DNA of 64,000 nt from a bacterium D16-50 (GTDB taxonomy: Bacteria; Bacillota; Clostridia; Lachnospirales; Lachnospiraceae), in contig RAZA01000004.1 of assembly GCA_003612485.1 (NCBI GenBank), positions 186,001-250,000 on the forward strand, read 5' to 3'. Made by a program: the position numbers and the translations under genes. Below are positions 17,792 to 26,770 of the stretch, in pieces; within the stretch, counting starts at the first letter, position 1; the number at the start of each line of letters is the position of its first letter. The notes under the pieces are model-generated. The model saw nothing but the letters and a program-made list of their open reading frames with translations. It was not told where the DNA came from and ran no database searches.

Positions 17792-19217
17792 GGAGTGGAA
17801 TAAGACCGGTGTCACTTTTATTTTCTTGTCAGTTATAATTGTAGTGGCATCGGTGCCGTTAATGACAGATTACATTCTATGGGGCAGGGAACTGCAGGTG
17901 TCGCTTGGCAGAATTGAAGCAATCAGGGAAAACATCGGCAGAGTGTTTCCGGTGGTGATAAGGCCATGGGATTCTCTGGATTATGGATACGGAGCAGCTT
18001 CACTGCAGGCAGATGTTTATCTGCTGATACCTGTGTTTTTCAGATTCCTTGGAATGGGGATAGGAACGGCTTATAAATTGACCTTGTTTTTGATAAATAT
18101 AGCTGTGGGGATAACAGCATATCTGAGTTTTCGGAGGTGTTACCGGAGGGAAGATGTTGCTTTGGTGGGCAGTATGCTGTATACATGGTGTCCTTACCGT
18201 TTGAATGCGATGTATGTAAATGGGGATTTGGGAGAGTCCTTCGTCTGGATTTTCCTCGTGATGACGGTGTCGTCTCTGATGGAATTTTACATCAGGGACG
18301 AAGAAAAAAAGGTGGATGGAAACATATGGCGAAGGCTGGCCTGGGGACTTGCCCTGATGGCGCCGGCATCCACTTCCGTATTCTTTGTAACGTTGGGCAT
18401 GTGCGGTTTGTGTCTGTTTTTTCAGGGAAAGAAAGCATTGACCAGAGAAATCGTGCTGGGGGTTTGTAAGGCAGCAGGATTGGCTTGTCTGGTAAATTTT
18501 TGGTTTCTGGGGCCCATGTGTCTGGAATGGAGGGGGACATTGGCAGTTATTTGCTCCGATCCGGATAGAATGATATCAGAAAGTATCTATGTACTGCGAT
18601 ATATGAGCACGTTTTTGTGGGGAGGAGTCAGCAGCTCATCTTTTGAAAACGGGATGTTAGACGCACAGGCGTTATGCCCGGGTATCGCAGTGATGATACT
18701 GATTTTCCTTTTTCTATGGATTCTGTATGTAGGAAAATATCAGGGCTTCAGAGTCAGGCGTACCGGAAGCAGGATGCTGTATGTCTGTCTGATACTGATG
18801 GTTTTGAGCAGCAATGTCTTTCCATGGGATTTATTTCAGAGTAATAAACTGTTTTTCATGTTAATCGCTTTGTTTCAGGTTCCGGCAAAATGGGGAATAC
18901 CCGCATGCGGGGAGCTTATTGCTGTGGCATGTTTTGTGCTCTGGATCATATCACAGATGGAAAATGAAGTCGTATGTCAACGCTTGCTTTTGGCAGTAAC
19001 ATTGGTTTCATTGGCCACCACCCAGTTCTTTCTGGGAAATGTACTGAAAAGAGGGAGCGTGATCAGGCTGGAGTCAGGGAAATATGAGGGCATTCCATTT
19101 CAGATTGTTGCGCAGCAGACAGTAGTCTGGAAAATATGCGGAATTATTTCCGCAGTAACACTGTGCATATGCCTTGCGACAAGACTGATGAGGAGGAAAA
19201 ATGGAAGGATATCGTGA
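17781..19217 (+). CDS. YfhO/GT-C-like membrane protein, reduced paralog 2 of 3
   Basis: 478 residues from ATG 17781, preceded by AAAGGGGAG; an upstream in-frame ATG at 17724 lies inside the previous gene and is less likely. It matches only the membrane core of its two neighbours: no N-terminal beta domain and no C-terminal YKGY domain. Where the neighbours have D..(Y/F)HLMR in the first loop, this protein reads RELQVSLGRIE, so the Asp and His are gone. The later CPYRLNAMY...GDLGESFV motif is kept. It may be an inactive or specialised partner of the two larger proteins. It overlaps both, so the three genes form one translationally coupled operon. Confidence 0.75.
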   Translation: MGNKEWNKTGVTFIFLSVIIVVASVPLMTDYILWGRELQVSLGRIEAIRENIGRVFPVVIRPWDSLDYGYGAASLQADVYLLIPVFFRFLGMGIGTAYKLTLFLINIAVGITAYLSFRRCYRREDVALVGSMLYTWCPYRLNAMYVNGDLGESFVWIFLVMTVSSLMEFYIRDEEKKVDGNIWRRLAWGLALMAPASTSVFFVTLGMCGLCLFFQGKKALTREIVLGVCKAAGLACLVNFWFLGPMCLEWRGTLAVICSDPDRMISESIYVLRYMSTFLWGGVSSSSFENGMLDAQALCPGIAVMILIFLFLWILYVGKYQGFRVRRTGSRMLYVCLILMVLSSNVFPWDLFQSNKLFFMLIALFQVPAKWGIPACGELIAVACFVLWIISQMENEVVCQRLLLAVTLVSLATTQFFLGNVLKRGSVIRLESGKYEGIPFQIVAQQTVVWKICGIISAVTLCICLATRLMRRKNGRIS

Positions 19218-21471
19218 ATTAATTGCAAACAAGAAGATTCGGATATTGCTTTGTGTGGAACTGTTGCTGATAGCGTTTGGCATAGCAGGTCTTTTCAGGG
19301 GAAGCAGATTGGCAGTGGGGACAGAAGACACAGAACAGCTTTTGGGTGAAGGTGTATCATTGCCGGCAGGTGTATATACAGCGAGGCTATATTGTGAGTC
19401 AGAGGAGGATGGAGTTAGCATCTTCCAAGTCGTGGCAGATGGAATGAGATACAAAACACTGTTATGCAATCCGGCGCCGATTTACAGCGGGATACCGGTA
19501 CAAGAGTGTCAATTTTACCTGACGGACAGGGTAAATCAGCTTAGGATTGTTGTGAGCGACAACGGCGAAAAGCCCGTTTTTGTTCAGGGAGCGGAGATAG
19601 TAACCGGAACGGAAGGAAGCAGAATATATTTATTTTGGCTTTTGGTATTCTGCATGACATTAGACAGCTTTATAGCGCTGGCGCTGTTTCATAAGAAAAA
19701 GCCGATTTCGCCAGAGAAACAGATGGTTTTATTTGGCATTCCTTTGTTGGCGCTGCTTTCTTCTCTGCCTGTTCTGGTAGATTACAATATTCAGGGAGTA
19801 GATCTCAGCTTTCATTTGATGCGCATTGAGGCTTTGGCACAAAACATCAGACAGAATCAGATGTTTGCAAGACTGGAAGGAGCATGGCTTGCAGGACATG
19901 GGTATGCAAATTCCATATTCTACGGAGATACGTTTCTGCTGCCTGCGGCACTGCTCCGGATTCTGGGATTTCATCTGACGGATGTATATCGTTTTTATAT
20001 TGTGGCAGTTAATCTGGCAACCGCTTTGATCTCATATATCTGTTTCAGGAAATGTTCTGACAGCCGGTATATTGGAATGTTCGGGTGTGTGCTGTATCTG
20101 TTTTTCCCATATAGAATATACAATATATACAACCGCGCAGCGGTAGGCGAGTATACGGCAATGGTCTTTCTGCCGTTGCTGGCATTGGGATTTTACAAGA
20201 TATATACAGAGGATACAAAAGGGAAAGGATATCTGCGAAACTGGGGAATTCTGGCGGCAGGATTTACGGGTATCATACAATCACATCTGCTTAGCTGTGA
20301 AATGGTGGGTGTATTTACTGTATTATTGTGTCTGTTGTTATGGAAGAAGACCTTCTCCTGGCGTACATTTCGGGTATTGGCCCTCACAGTGGTAATGACC
20401 ATAGCGCTGAATGCGTGGTTTCTAATACCGTTGGTGGATCTCATGGCGGCAGACGGTTATTATCTGGGGCATAATGCAGGAATACCGATTCAGCATAGGG
20501 GAGTTTATCTGGCACATTTGTTTTATACATTGCAGGCAGCGGGATCAAGCTCTCATTTTTCGGACAACGGTATGGTAGATACGGAACCTATAGGTATAGG
20601 TATGGCGCTGTTGATTTGTTTATTTATGGGAGGTGCCGTGTTCCTGAAACAGAACAGAAGTGAGGCGGTGGGGAGGAACATGATAGCAAAGCAGGAGAAA
20701 AAGGCGATAGGAATCGCTTTGGGTCTGGGGCTTGTGGCATTTTTTATGAGCACCTATTATTTTCCGTGGGATTTATTGGGTAAAAGCAGCAAGCTGGCAG
20801 GCGTTCTGACGGGTTCATTGCAATTTCCTACGAGGCTGACCGGAATAGCCGGTATATGTATCGTGATGGCGGCATGTATTATGGGAAAGGGGCTTCTCAG
20901 AGAAAAAGAGGGGGCGTTTCAAGGGATGCTGCTTTTGATTTCGGCAGTGTCGGTAGTGTTTGGCGCCTATCAGTTAAATGATATTCTTCTGGACAAAGAA
21001 GAACCTATTCGGTTGTACACAGCACAGAATTTAGGACACTCGGCTGTATTGGGGGCAGAATATCTACCTGAGAACGCTGACCTGAGCCATTTGATCCATT
21101 ACCACATGCCCGTGTGTTCAGAGGGTGTAAAACAGCTTTCTTATGACAGAAAAGGCCTATGTGTAGATGCTTATGTAAAAACGGGTGAGGAAGGCGGCTA
21201 TATTGAATATCCCCTCTTGTATTATAAGGGGTACGAAGCGCAGAGTAAGGACACAGGAGAGAAATTAACTGTAGTCAAAGGAAATAATGCAGATGTAAGA
21301 GTTTTATTTCCTAAAAACTTTTCAGGGCAGATTCAGGTGAAATATAAGGGGATGTGGTATTGGCGTGTGGCTGAGGCAATCAGTGTATTCGTAGGAGCTG
21401 CGGTGCTTCTGTGTCGAATCAGGATCAGGATTAACGGAAAACGGGGCATACAAACCAATTGCGTTTGTTAG
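19201..21471 (+). CDS. YfhO/GT-C-like polytopic membrane protein, paralog 3 of 3
   Basis: 756 residues; ATG 19201 follows GAGGAGG. Same order as paralog 1: N-terminal helix, extracellular beta-rich region with LPAGVYTARLY, a helix, then the membrane core with QGVDLSFHLMRIEA, GHGYANSIFYGDT, FPYRIYNIYNRAAVGEY and QSHLLSCEMVGVF. The last two also occur nearly unchanged in paralog 1. The C-terminal YPLLYYKGYEAQ and WYWRVAEAIS are likewise shared. It retains the conserved Asp and His in the first loop. It is AT-richer than the genes before and after the block. The next gene starts 68 bp downstream at a clear composition change. Confidence 0.75.
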   Translation: MEGYRELIANKKIRILLCVELLLIAFGIAGLFRGSRLAVGTEDTEQLLGEGVSLPAGVYTARLYCESEEDGVSIFQVVADGMRYKTLLCNPAPIYSGIPVQECQFYLTDRVNQLRIVVSDNGEKPVFVQGAEIVTGTEGSRIYLFWLLVFCMTLDSFIALALFHKKKPISPEKQMVLFGIPLLALLSSLPVLVDYNIQGVDLSFHLMRIEALAQNIRQNQMFARLEGAWLAGHGYANSIFYGDTFLLPAALLRILGFHLTDVYRFYIVAVNLATALISYICFRKCSDSRYIGMFGCVLYLFFPYRIYNIYNRAAVGEYTAMVFLPLLALGFYKIYTEDTKGKGYLRNWGILAAGFTGIIQSHLLSCEMVGVFTVLLCLLLWKKTFSWRTFRVLALTVVMTIALNAWFLIPLVDLMAADGYYLGHNAGIPIQHRGVYLAHLFYTLQAAGSSSHFSDNGMVDTEPIGIGMALLICLFMGGAVFLKQNRSEAVGRNMIAKQEKKAIGIALGLGLVAFFMSTYYFPWDLLGKSSKLAGVLTGSLQFPTRLTGIAGICIVMAACIMGKGLLREKEGAFQGMLLLISAVSVVFGAYQLNDILLDKEEPIRLYTAQNLGHSAVLGAEYLPENADLSHLIHYHMPVCSEGVKQLSYDRKGLCVDAYVKTGEEGGYIEYPLLYYKGYEAQSKDTGEKLTVVKGNNADVRVLFPKNFSGQIQVKYKGMWYWRVAEAISVFVGAAVLLCRIRIRINGKRGIQTNCVC

Positions 21472-21538
21472 GAATTTATGATAAAATCAACATATTTGTA
21501 CAAGCTATAATTTGCACATCGGTGCGGATAGGAGTTAT

Positions 21539-22501
21539 ATGCTGCATTTTATTGTTTCGCACGATTATTTATCGCTGCTGGCCCCGGGGGGGATCTTGTT
21601 TGCATTCATAGCCACCGTGTTCGCCACAGCGGGGCTCTGTGACTTTCTGCCCAAGGACGCGGGGAGGGAGTTCGCCCATGACGGCAAGCTTTCCGCGGGA
21701 AAGCCCAGAGGGGCGGGGATCATATTCGTTCTGGCCTTTACGGCGGCGGCGCTGCTGTTTGCCCCTCTGAATGCGGAGATCGTCATCTATCTGATTCTGA
21801 CCTGCATCTCCATGGTCACGGGATTTCTGGACGACGCCTCGCAGACGTCCTGGGGGGAATTCAGAAAGGGCTTTCTGGATCTGTGCGTGGCGGTGCTTGT
21901 GGCAATGACCTTTCTGACCTATAATTCCAACGAGATTGAGCTGCTGCACATGCATCTTGTGATTCCGAAGCCGGCCTTTGCGGTTCTGGCGGTGATTCTG
22001 GTGTGGGTGTCCGTGAACGTGACCAACTGCTCCGACGGTGTGGACGGTCTCTCCGGCACGCTGACCATCATAACCCTTATGACCATCTATATATTGGACA
22101 GGATTCTGGAGGCCGGGCAGGATTTCTCCTTCCTGATACTGCTTTTTGCCGTGTGCGTTCTGGGCTATCTGTGGTACAACGCCACCCCCAGCAGGCTTTT
22201 GATGGGAGACGCGGGTTCCCGGGCTATGGGGCTGTTCATCAGCATAGCCATATTGAAGACGGGCCGCCCTATTCTGTATATTCCGGTTGCTCTGGTGCTG
22301 CTGCTTGACGGCGGTCTGGGGCTGGTGAAGATATCCCTGATTCGTATATGCAAGATTCATATTATGAACCATGTGAGGACTCCTCTGCATGACCATGTGC
22401 GGAAGGTGTGGGGATGGTCAAACACTCAGACGGTGTACCGTTTTGCCATCATTCAGATTGTTTTGGCGGTGGCGGTGGTGTATGGTGTGGGACTGTTGTA
22501 A
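21539..22501 (+). CDS. MraY-like phospho-sugar transferase (UDP-sugar:polyprenyl-phosphate)
   Basis: About 320 residues with ~10 membrane helices. ATG 21539 is preferred over an upstream TTG because of GGAG five bases before it. MraY/WecA-family motifs are present: GKPRGAGIIF (the place of TPTMGG), GFLDDASQTS, NVTNCSDGVDGLSG (N..N..DG.DGL), LMGDAGSRAMG, and the C-terminal loop PLHDHVRKVWGWSNTQTVYRF in place of the usual HHHFE...GWSE. It would transfer a phospho-sugar from a UDP donor to undecaprenyl phosphate at the inner membrane face. The altered loop suggests a paralog rather than the division-cluster mraY. It is followed closely by greA. Confidence 0.85.
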   Translation: MLHFIVSHDYLSLLAPGGILFAFIATVFATAGLCDFLPKDAGREFAHDGKLSAGKPRGAGIIFVLAFTAAALLFAPLNAEIVIYLILTCISMVTGFLDDASQTSWGEFRKGFLDLCVAVLVAMTFLTYNSNEIELLHMHLVIPKPAFAVLAVILVWVSVNVTNCSDGVDGLSGTLTIITLMTIYILDRILEAGQDFSFLILLFAVCVLGYLWYNATPSRLLMGDAGSRAMGLFISIAILKTGRPILYIPVALVLLLDGGLGLVKISLIRICKIHIMNHVRTPLHDHVRKVWGWSNTQTVYRFAIIQIVLAVAVVYGVGLL

Positions 22502-22521
22502 AGCAGAAAGGAGTATGGGAT

Positions 22522-23025
22522 ATGTATGATCAGTTGACGCCAAGCGACATCAAGAAGATGCAGGAGGAGATCGAGCATAGGAAGCTGGTGGTGCGCAGGG
22601 AGGCTTTGGAGGATGTAAAGGAAGCCAGAGCGCAGGGGGACCTGAGCGAGAATTTTGAGTATTATGCCGCAAAGAAGTACAAGAACCAGAACGAGAGCCG
22701 AATCCGCTATCTGGAGAGGATGATCAAGACTGCAAGGGTGATCTCCGAGGATTCCGCAGAGGACGAGGTGGGCATCAACAACACAGTCACGGTGGAATTT
22801 ACCGACGACGGGACGGTGGAGACCTATAAGATCGTGACTACCGTGCGGGGAAATTCCCTTGAAAATCTGATCAGCAACGAAAGCCCTCTGGGCAAGGCGC
22901 TGCTTCGGAAAAAGGAGGGGCAGACCGTTCATGTGCAGGTGAACGCCGCCGTAGGCTATGATGTGAAGATCTTGAAGATAGAGAACACGGTGGATGACGG
23001 CAGCGACAAGATTAGGAGCTTTTAG
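22522..23025 (+). CDS. greA: Transcription elongation factor GreA
   Basis: 167 residues. ATG 22522 is chosen because AAAGGAG lies upstream and the GreA fold starts here; an earlier in-frame start at 22408 lies inside the previous gene. The N-terminal coiled coil carries the signature GDLSENFEYYAAK, whose acidic residues enter the RNA polymerase secondary channel to stimulate cleavage of backtracked RNA. The C-terminal FKBP-like domain (INNTVTVEFTDDGTVETYKIV ... SPLGKALLRKKEGQTV) is complete. It is one codon boundary away from the HAD-CPBP gene, whose ATG follows the stop directly. Confidence 0.95.
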   Translation: MYDQLTPSDIKKMQEEIEHRKLVVRREALEDVKEARAQGDLSENFEYYAAKKYKNQNESRIRYLERMIKTARVISEDSAEDEVGINNTVTVEFTDDGTVETYKIVTTVRGNSLENLISNESPLGKALLRKKEGQTVHVQVNAAVGYDVKILKIENTVDDGSDKIRSF

Positions 23026-24561
23026 ATGAAGAAATACCTTTTATTTGATTTGGACGGGACGCTGACGGATCCCAAGATAGGTATTTGCACCTGCGTGCAG
23101 TACGCCCTTGCGGCTTTCGGGATTCAGGAGCCTGATCTGGACAAGCTGGAGCCCTTTATCGGTCCTCCTCTGAAGGAGAGCTTCATGGAATTCTACCATA
23201 TGAGCAAGGAGCAGGCTGAGGGCGCCGTGGAGAAGTACAGAGAGCGCTTTCAGGAGAAGGGAATCTTCGAGAACAAGATCTACAAGGGGGTTCCGGGGAT
23301 GCTGCGCGCCCTGCGTTCCAAGGGCATGGTTCTGGCGGTGGCTTCCAGCAAGCCCACGGTCTTTGTCCGCCGGATTCTGGAGCATTTTCATATAGCAAGG
23401 TACTTTGACGTGGTGGTGGGAAGCGAGCTGGACGGAACCAGAGTGAACAAGGATCAGGTGGTTCGGGAGACCCTGCGCCAGCTGTTTCAGGGCACCAGAG
23501 TGGATCCGGATCAGGTCTATATGATAGGAGACCGCCGTTTTGACGTGGAGGGAGCCCATGCCGTGAGAGTGGAGAGTGTGGGGGTTACATACGGATACGG
23601 CGGCATGGAGGAGCTGAAGGAGGCAGGATCAGACTACATTGTCTGTTCCGTGAAGGAGCTGGAGAGCTTTCTTCTCCGGGGGACGGAGGATCCGGACAGG
23701 CTGAAGGGTTTTCAGAAGCTGTGGCAGATCATGTTTCCCTTTCTGCTGTTCTATCTGGTGAGAGGGATTGCGACGGATCTGTTGGTTCTGAGTGCCGGAT
23801 ACCTTTGCGGGGTGAAGGGGGACGGCCTTTCCCAAGGGGGGATGAACCCTCTTAAGGAGTTCCTTTTTCTGTGGAATGGGGACGGGACGCTGGCGGGGCT
23901 GACCGGAAATGCCACGGCCATAGTATCCGCTCTGGGCTTTATGGCCGGAGGCGCAGCCGTTTTTGGCATGGCCAGAAATGCAGTTGCCCTATGGAAGGAA
24001 GAGACCAGACTGGAACATCTGAGAGAGGAGCCCCCAAGCAGCTATGTGCTGGCTGTGATGGCTGGGCTGGGGCTGGTTCTGGGTATGAACTTGTTGCTGC
24101 TGCTTTCGGGAGTCATAGGACAGTCGGAGGCCTATCAGGCGGTGGCAGAGAGCCAGTATGCCCCATGGCTTCCCATAGGGCTGGTCTGCTACGGGCTGGT
24201 CTCTCCTATTGCGGAGGAGCTTCTGTTTCGGGGGATTCTATTTGTCCGGCTGCGCCGCTTTGTGGAGCCGGTGGGTGCCCTTCTTTTTTCCGCAGCATTG
24301 TTTGCATTTTACCACGGAAATATAGTGCAGGGAATCTACGGATTTGTGATAGGATGTTTTCTGGGGTATATCTATGAATACTTCGGTGATTTCCGTATGA
24401 CCGTGGCCGTCCATATGATAGCGAACCTTGTGGTATACGGGCTGAGCCGGGGGGGAGCGGGAGCAACGTTTTTTGCAAGCTGGCCGGTGTGTATTGGGTG
24501 GCTTGTGCTGGGGGCTGTCTGTGCGGGTGTTCTGCACAGACGGAAGGCAATCTTGTTCTGA
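23026..24561 (+). CDS. HAD phosphatase fused to a CPBP (Abi/CAAX-type) intramembrane protease
   Basis: 511 residues. Residues 1-220 are a phosphoglycolate phosphatase-like HAD hydrolase: FDLDGTLTD (nucleophile D8, D10), ASSKP, and GDRRFDVEGA as the acidic motif IV. From ~230 the protein is membrane-embedded, with a loop and then a CPBP domain: SPIAEELLFRGILFVRLR (EExxxR around residue 396), AALFAFYHGN and VAVHMIANLV, which supply the second and third catalytic motifs. CPBP proteases act on prenylated or membrane proteins, and some have roles in bacteriocin self-immunity. The joining of a soluble phosphatase to a membrane protease in one frame is unusual. There is no sign of a frameshift at the junction. 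It is translated directly after greA. Confidence 0.85.
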   Translation: MKKYLLFDLDGTLTDPKIGICTCVQYALAAFGIQEPDLDKLEPFIGPPLKESFMEFYHMSKEQAEGAVEKYRERFQEKGIFENKIYKGVPGMLRALRSKGMVLAVASSKPTVFVRRILEHFHIARYFDVVVGSELDGTRVNKDQVVRETLRQLFQGTRVDPDQVYMIGDRRFDVEGAHAVRVESVGVTYGYGGMEELKEAGSDYIVCSVKELESFLLRGTEDPDRLKGFQKLWQIMFPFLLFYLVRGIATDLLVLSAGYLCGVKGDGLSQGGMNPLKEFLFLWNGDGTLAGLTGNATAIVSALGFMAGGAAVFGMARNAVALWKEETRLEHLREEPPSSYVLAVMAGLGLVLGMNLLLLLSGVIGQSEAYQAVAESQYAPWLPIGLVCYGLVSPIAEELLFRGILFVRLRRFVEPVGALLFSAALFAFYHGNIVQGIYGFVIGCFLGYIYEYFGDFRMTVAVHMIANLVVYGLSRGGAGATFFASWPVCIGWLVLGAVCAGVLHRRKAILF

Positions 24562-24645
24562 CTGTGGGAAATGGCCAAAGGCTGAGAAGCGGATGCCTTG
24601 CCCCAAGAGGGAGAGGCGTGTACGCCAAAGGATGGGAGTGGGGCT

Positions 24646-25485
24646 ATGAAGTTTTCTGTGATCACGGTATGTCTGAACCCGGGGGAGAAGCTGGACGCCA
24701 CCTTGGCAAGCGTTCTGGAGCAGACTTTTGAAGATGCCGAGGTGGTGCTGAAGGACGGCGGCAGCAAGGACGGCTCCGTGGAGAGATGGAAGCGGGAGAA
24801 TGCATCTCATCCCGGCTTTGGCAGGGTGAGAGTGTTGGAGGAGAAGGATAAGGGGATATATGATGCCATGAATCAGGCGGCAGCCCATGCTTTGGGGGAG
24901 TTCCTGATTTTTTTGAATTGCGGGGATGTGTTTCCGGACAAAAGGGTGCTTGAGCGGACGGCGGAGGTGCTTGCAAAAGAGGAGCGGATGGGAACGGACA
25001 TGGACAGTCTGGTGCTGTACGGGGATACCTACAGCGAAAAAAACGGCGTGGTGATAGCAGCTGCACCGGCCATCTCCGGCTTTACCTGCTACCGCAACAT
25101 CCCCTGCCACCAGTCCTGCTTCTACAGCGCGGCGCTGTGCAGAAAAAAGCCCTATGACCTGCAATACAAGATCCGGGCGGATTATGATCATTTTCTATGG
25201 TGCTTCTATAGGGCAGGAGCCAAGATGCTGCCCATGAATTTTCCGGTGGCGTCCTACGAGGGGGGAGGCTTTTCCGAGAGCCGCAGGAATCGGAAGCGGG
25301 ACAAGCAGGAGCATAGGCAGATCACCCGAACCTATATGGGCAGGGGAGAGCTGTTTGGCTACCATGTCCTCATGGCGGCGACCCTTGCGCCTCTGCGCAG
25401 GGGGCTGGCGGAGAGCAGGGTGTTTTCGGGAGCCTATCATTGGCTGAAGGAGAAGCTGTACCATAGGAGGGAGAAGGGGAGATGA
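24646..25485 (+). CDS. Family 2 glycosyltransferase (WcaE-like)
   Basis: 279 residues. ATG 24646 has a GGGAG upstream and begins the Rossmann-like fold MKFSVITVCLNPGEKL. Further GT2 motifs: VVLKDGGSKDGS, DKGIYDAMNQAAAHALGEFLIFLNCGD (the donor- and metal-binding region as in colanic-acid WcaE-type enzymes), and PCHQSCFYSA. No membrane helix. It would add a sugar from a nucleotide donor during surface glycan assembly; acceptor and sugar are unknown. It overlaps the next gene by four bases (ATGA), implying coupled translation. Confidence 0.85.
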   Translation: MKFSVITVCLNPGEKLDATLASVLEQTFEDAEVVLKDGGSKDGSVERWKRENASHPGFGRVRVLEEKDKGIYDAMNQAAAHALGEFLIFLNCGDVFPDKRVLERTAEVLAKEERMGTDMDSLVLYGDTYSEKNGVVIAAAPAISGFTCYRNIPCHQSCFYSAALCRKKPYDLQYKIRADYDHFLWCFYRAGAKMLPMNFPVASYEGGGFSESRRNRKRDKQEHRQITRTYMGRGELFGYHVLMAATLAPLRRGLAESRVFSGAYHWLKEKLYHRREKGR

Positions 25486-26306
25486 ATCAGGTTTTGTGCT
25501 CCACGGGGGCATTGATCGGCAGACCCAACAAGAGAAACTATAGGCTGCTGGAGACGCTGGCCGGACAGCTGGACTGCGACGGCTTTGAGTTCATGATGTA
25601 TGATACATGGTACGAGGAGAGAGAGGAGATTCTGTCCTATCTTGGGAAAATAGGTCTGAAGATACCGGTGGTGCATTGCGATAAGGATGTGGGAGAGGCC
25701 ATCAGCTGCGGAGGGGACGAGAATCTGGAAGCGGCTCTGAGGCTGTTTCGGATCAACTGCCACATGGCGCGGAAACTGAAGGCTTCCAAGCTGGTGCTCC
25801 ATCTGTGGGGCGGCACTGCCTCGGATCAGAACATAAAGAACAATATAGCCGTATATGGGGAGCTGGCAGGGATCGCAGGGGAACATGGGCTGGAGCTGCT
25901 TGTGGAGAATGTGGTCTGCAACAGAGAGGATCCCATGAAGCATTGGCATTTTCTGAGGCAGGAATATCCGGACATTCGCTTTGTCTTCGATACTAAGATG
26001 GCTGCCTTTCACCGGCAGCTGGGGCTGCTGTATCAGGGCGAATACGCATGGCTGTGGCGGGAAGGGCATGTGGCCCATTACCATGTAAATGACTACGCAG
26101 GGGGATATATGGACTGGAAGAGGCTTATGACATTGCCTCTGGGCCATGGAAGCATTGATTTTGACCAATTCTTCCGTTTTGTAAAAACCACAGGATATCA
26201 GGGAGCCTTCACAGTGGAGGCTACGGCCTTTGACTCTCAGGGGAAGGTGGACATAGGAATGCTCAACGGGTGTTTCGGAGCAATCCGCAGGTATTTGGAT
26301 AAATGA
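25482..26306 (+). CDS. Sugar phosphate isomerase/epimerase family TIM-barrel protein
   Basis: 274 residues, with a start overlapping the previous stop. The sequence follows the AP-endonuclease-2/xylose isomerase-like barrel: KIPVVHCDKDVGE, KLVLHLWGG, GLELLVENVVCNRED, IRFVFDTKMAAFH, HVAHYHVNDYAGG, LGHGSIDFDQFFRFV and GAFTVEAT. His, Glu and Asp residues in these strands are the usual metal ligands. The specific substrate cannot be told. Its position after a GT2 gene suggests sugar metabolism for envelope glycans, but this is weak evidence. Confidence 0.75.
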   Translation: MNQVLCSTGALIGRPNKRNYRLLETLAGQLDCDGFEFMMYDTWYEEREEILSYLGKIGLKIPVVHCDKDVGEAISCGGDENLEAALRLFRINCHMARKLKASKLVLHLWGGTASDQNIKNNIAVYGELAGIAGEHGLELLVENVVCNREDPMKHWHFLRQEYPDIRFVFDTKMAAFHRQLGLLYQGEYAWLWREGHVAHYHVNDYAGGYMDWKRLMTLPLGHGSIDFDQFFRFVKTTGYQGAFTVEATAFDSQGKVDIGMLNGCFGAIRRYLDK

Positions 26307-26365
26307 CAAGGCAGCATTCATATCTGGATGTGAACTTATTTTTTCGGTCTGAGGAGGACGGGCGA

Positions 26366-26770
26366 ATGAAAAAGATTTGGAAGATTGGCATTGTGCTGTG
26401 GGGCATCGCGCTGACCATCTGCGTTTTTCCCTTGTGTCTTGTGAGAAGAGATACAAATGTGGATCCGTCGCTTAGCGGCAATTTTCAGAGAACGGATCAG
26501 GTACAAGAACTGAGGCAGACTTTTGTGGCTCAGACCAGTTATCTGTCCGGACTGGAGTTTGACATTGGGTTTCCGAAGGGAAAGCCTGATGCGGGGGTCT
26601 TGACGGTCAGGGTCATGGATGAAGATGAAAAAGTAATCGCGCAGCGAGAGGTGGCCCTTGATCAAGTGAATGATTCGGCATTCACCTATGTATCCTTGGG
26701 AAAGTGGATCAAGAAGGGTGGTCTTTATTCCTTCTCCATATCCGGGGGGGTAGCGGACGGCTTGATTTAG
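26366..26770 (+). CDS. N-terminal part of a GT-C glycosyltransferase, cut by an apparent frameshift
   Basis: Start ATG 26366 follows TGAGGAGG. The 134 residues comprise a membrane helix (MKKIWKIGIVLWGIALTICV) and a beta-rich extracellular region (QTFVAQTSYLSGLEFDIGF... YSFSISGG). The frame then stops at TAG 26768. At the G7 run 26744-26750 the sense of the protein continues in the frame of the following gene (...SGRLDLGFQAIYTVEPED). One extra G would join them into a single protein of about 680 residues. This could be a phase-variable tract, a programmed slip, a true mutation or a sequencing error. Confidence 0.7.
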   Translation: MKKIWKIGIVLWGIALTICVFPLCLVRRDTNVDPSLSGNFQRTDQVQELRQTFVAQTSYLSGLEFDIGFPKGKPDAGVLTVRVMDEDEKVIAQREVALDQVNDSAFTYVSLGKWIKKGGLYSFSISGGVADGLI

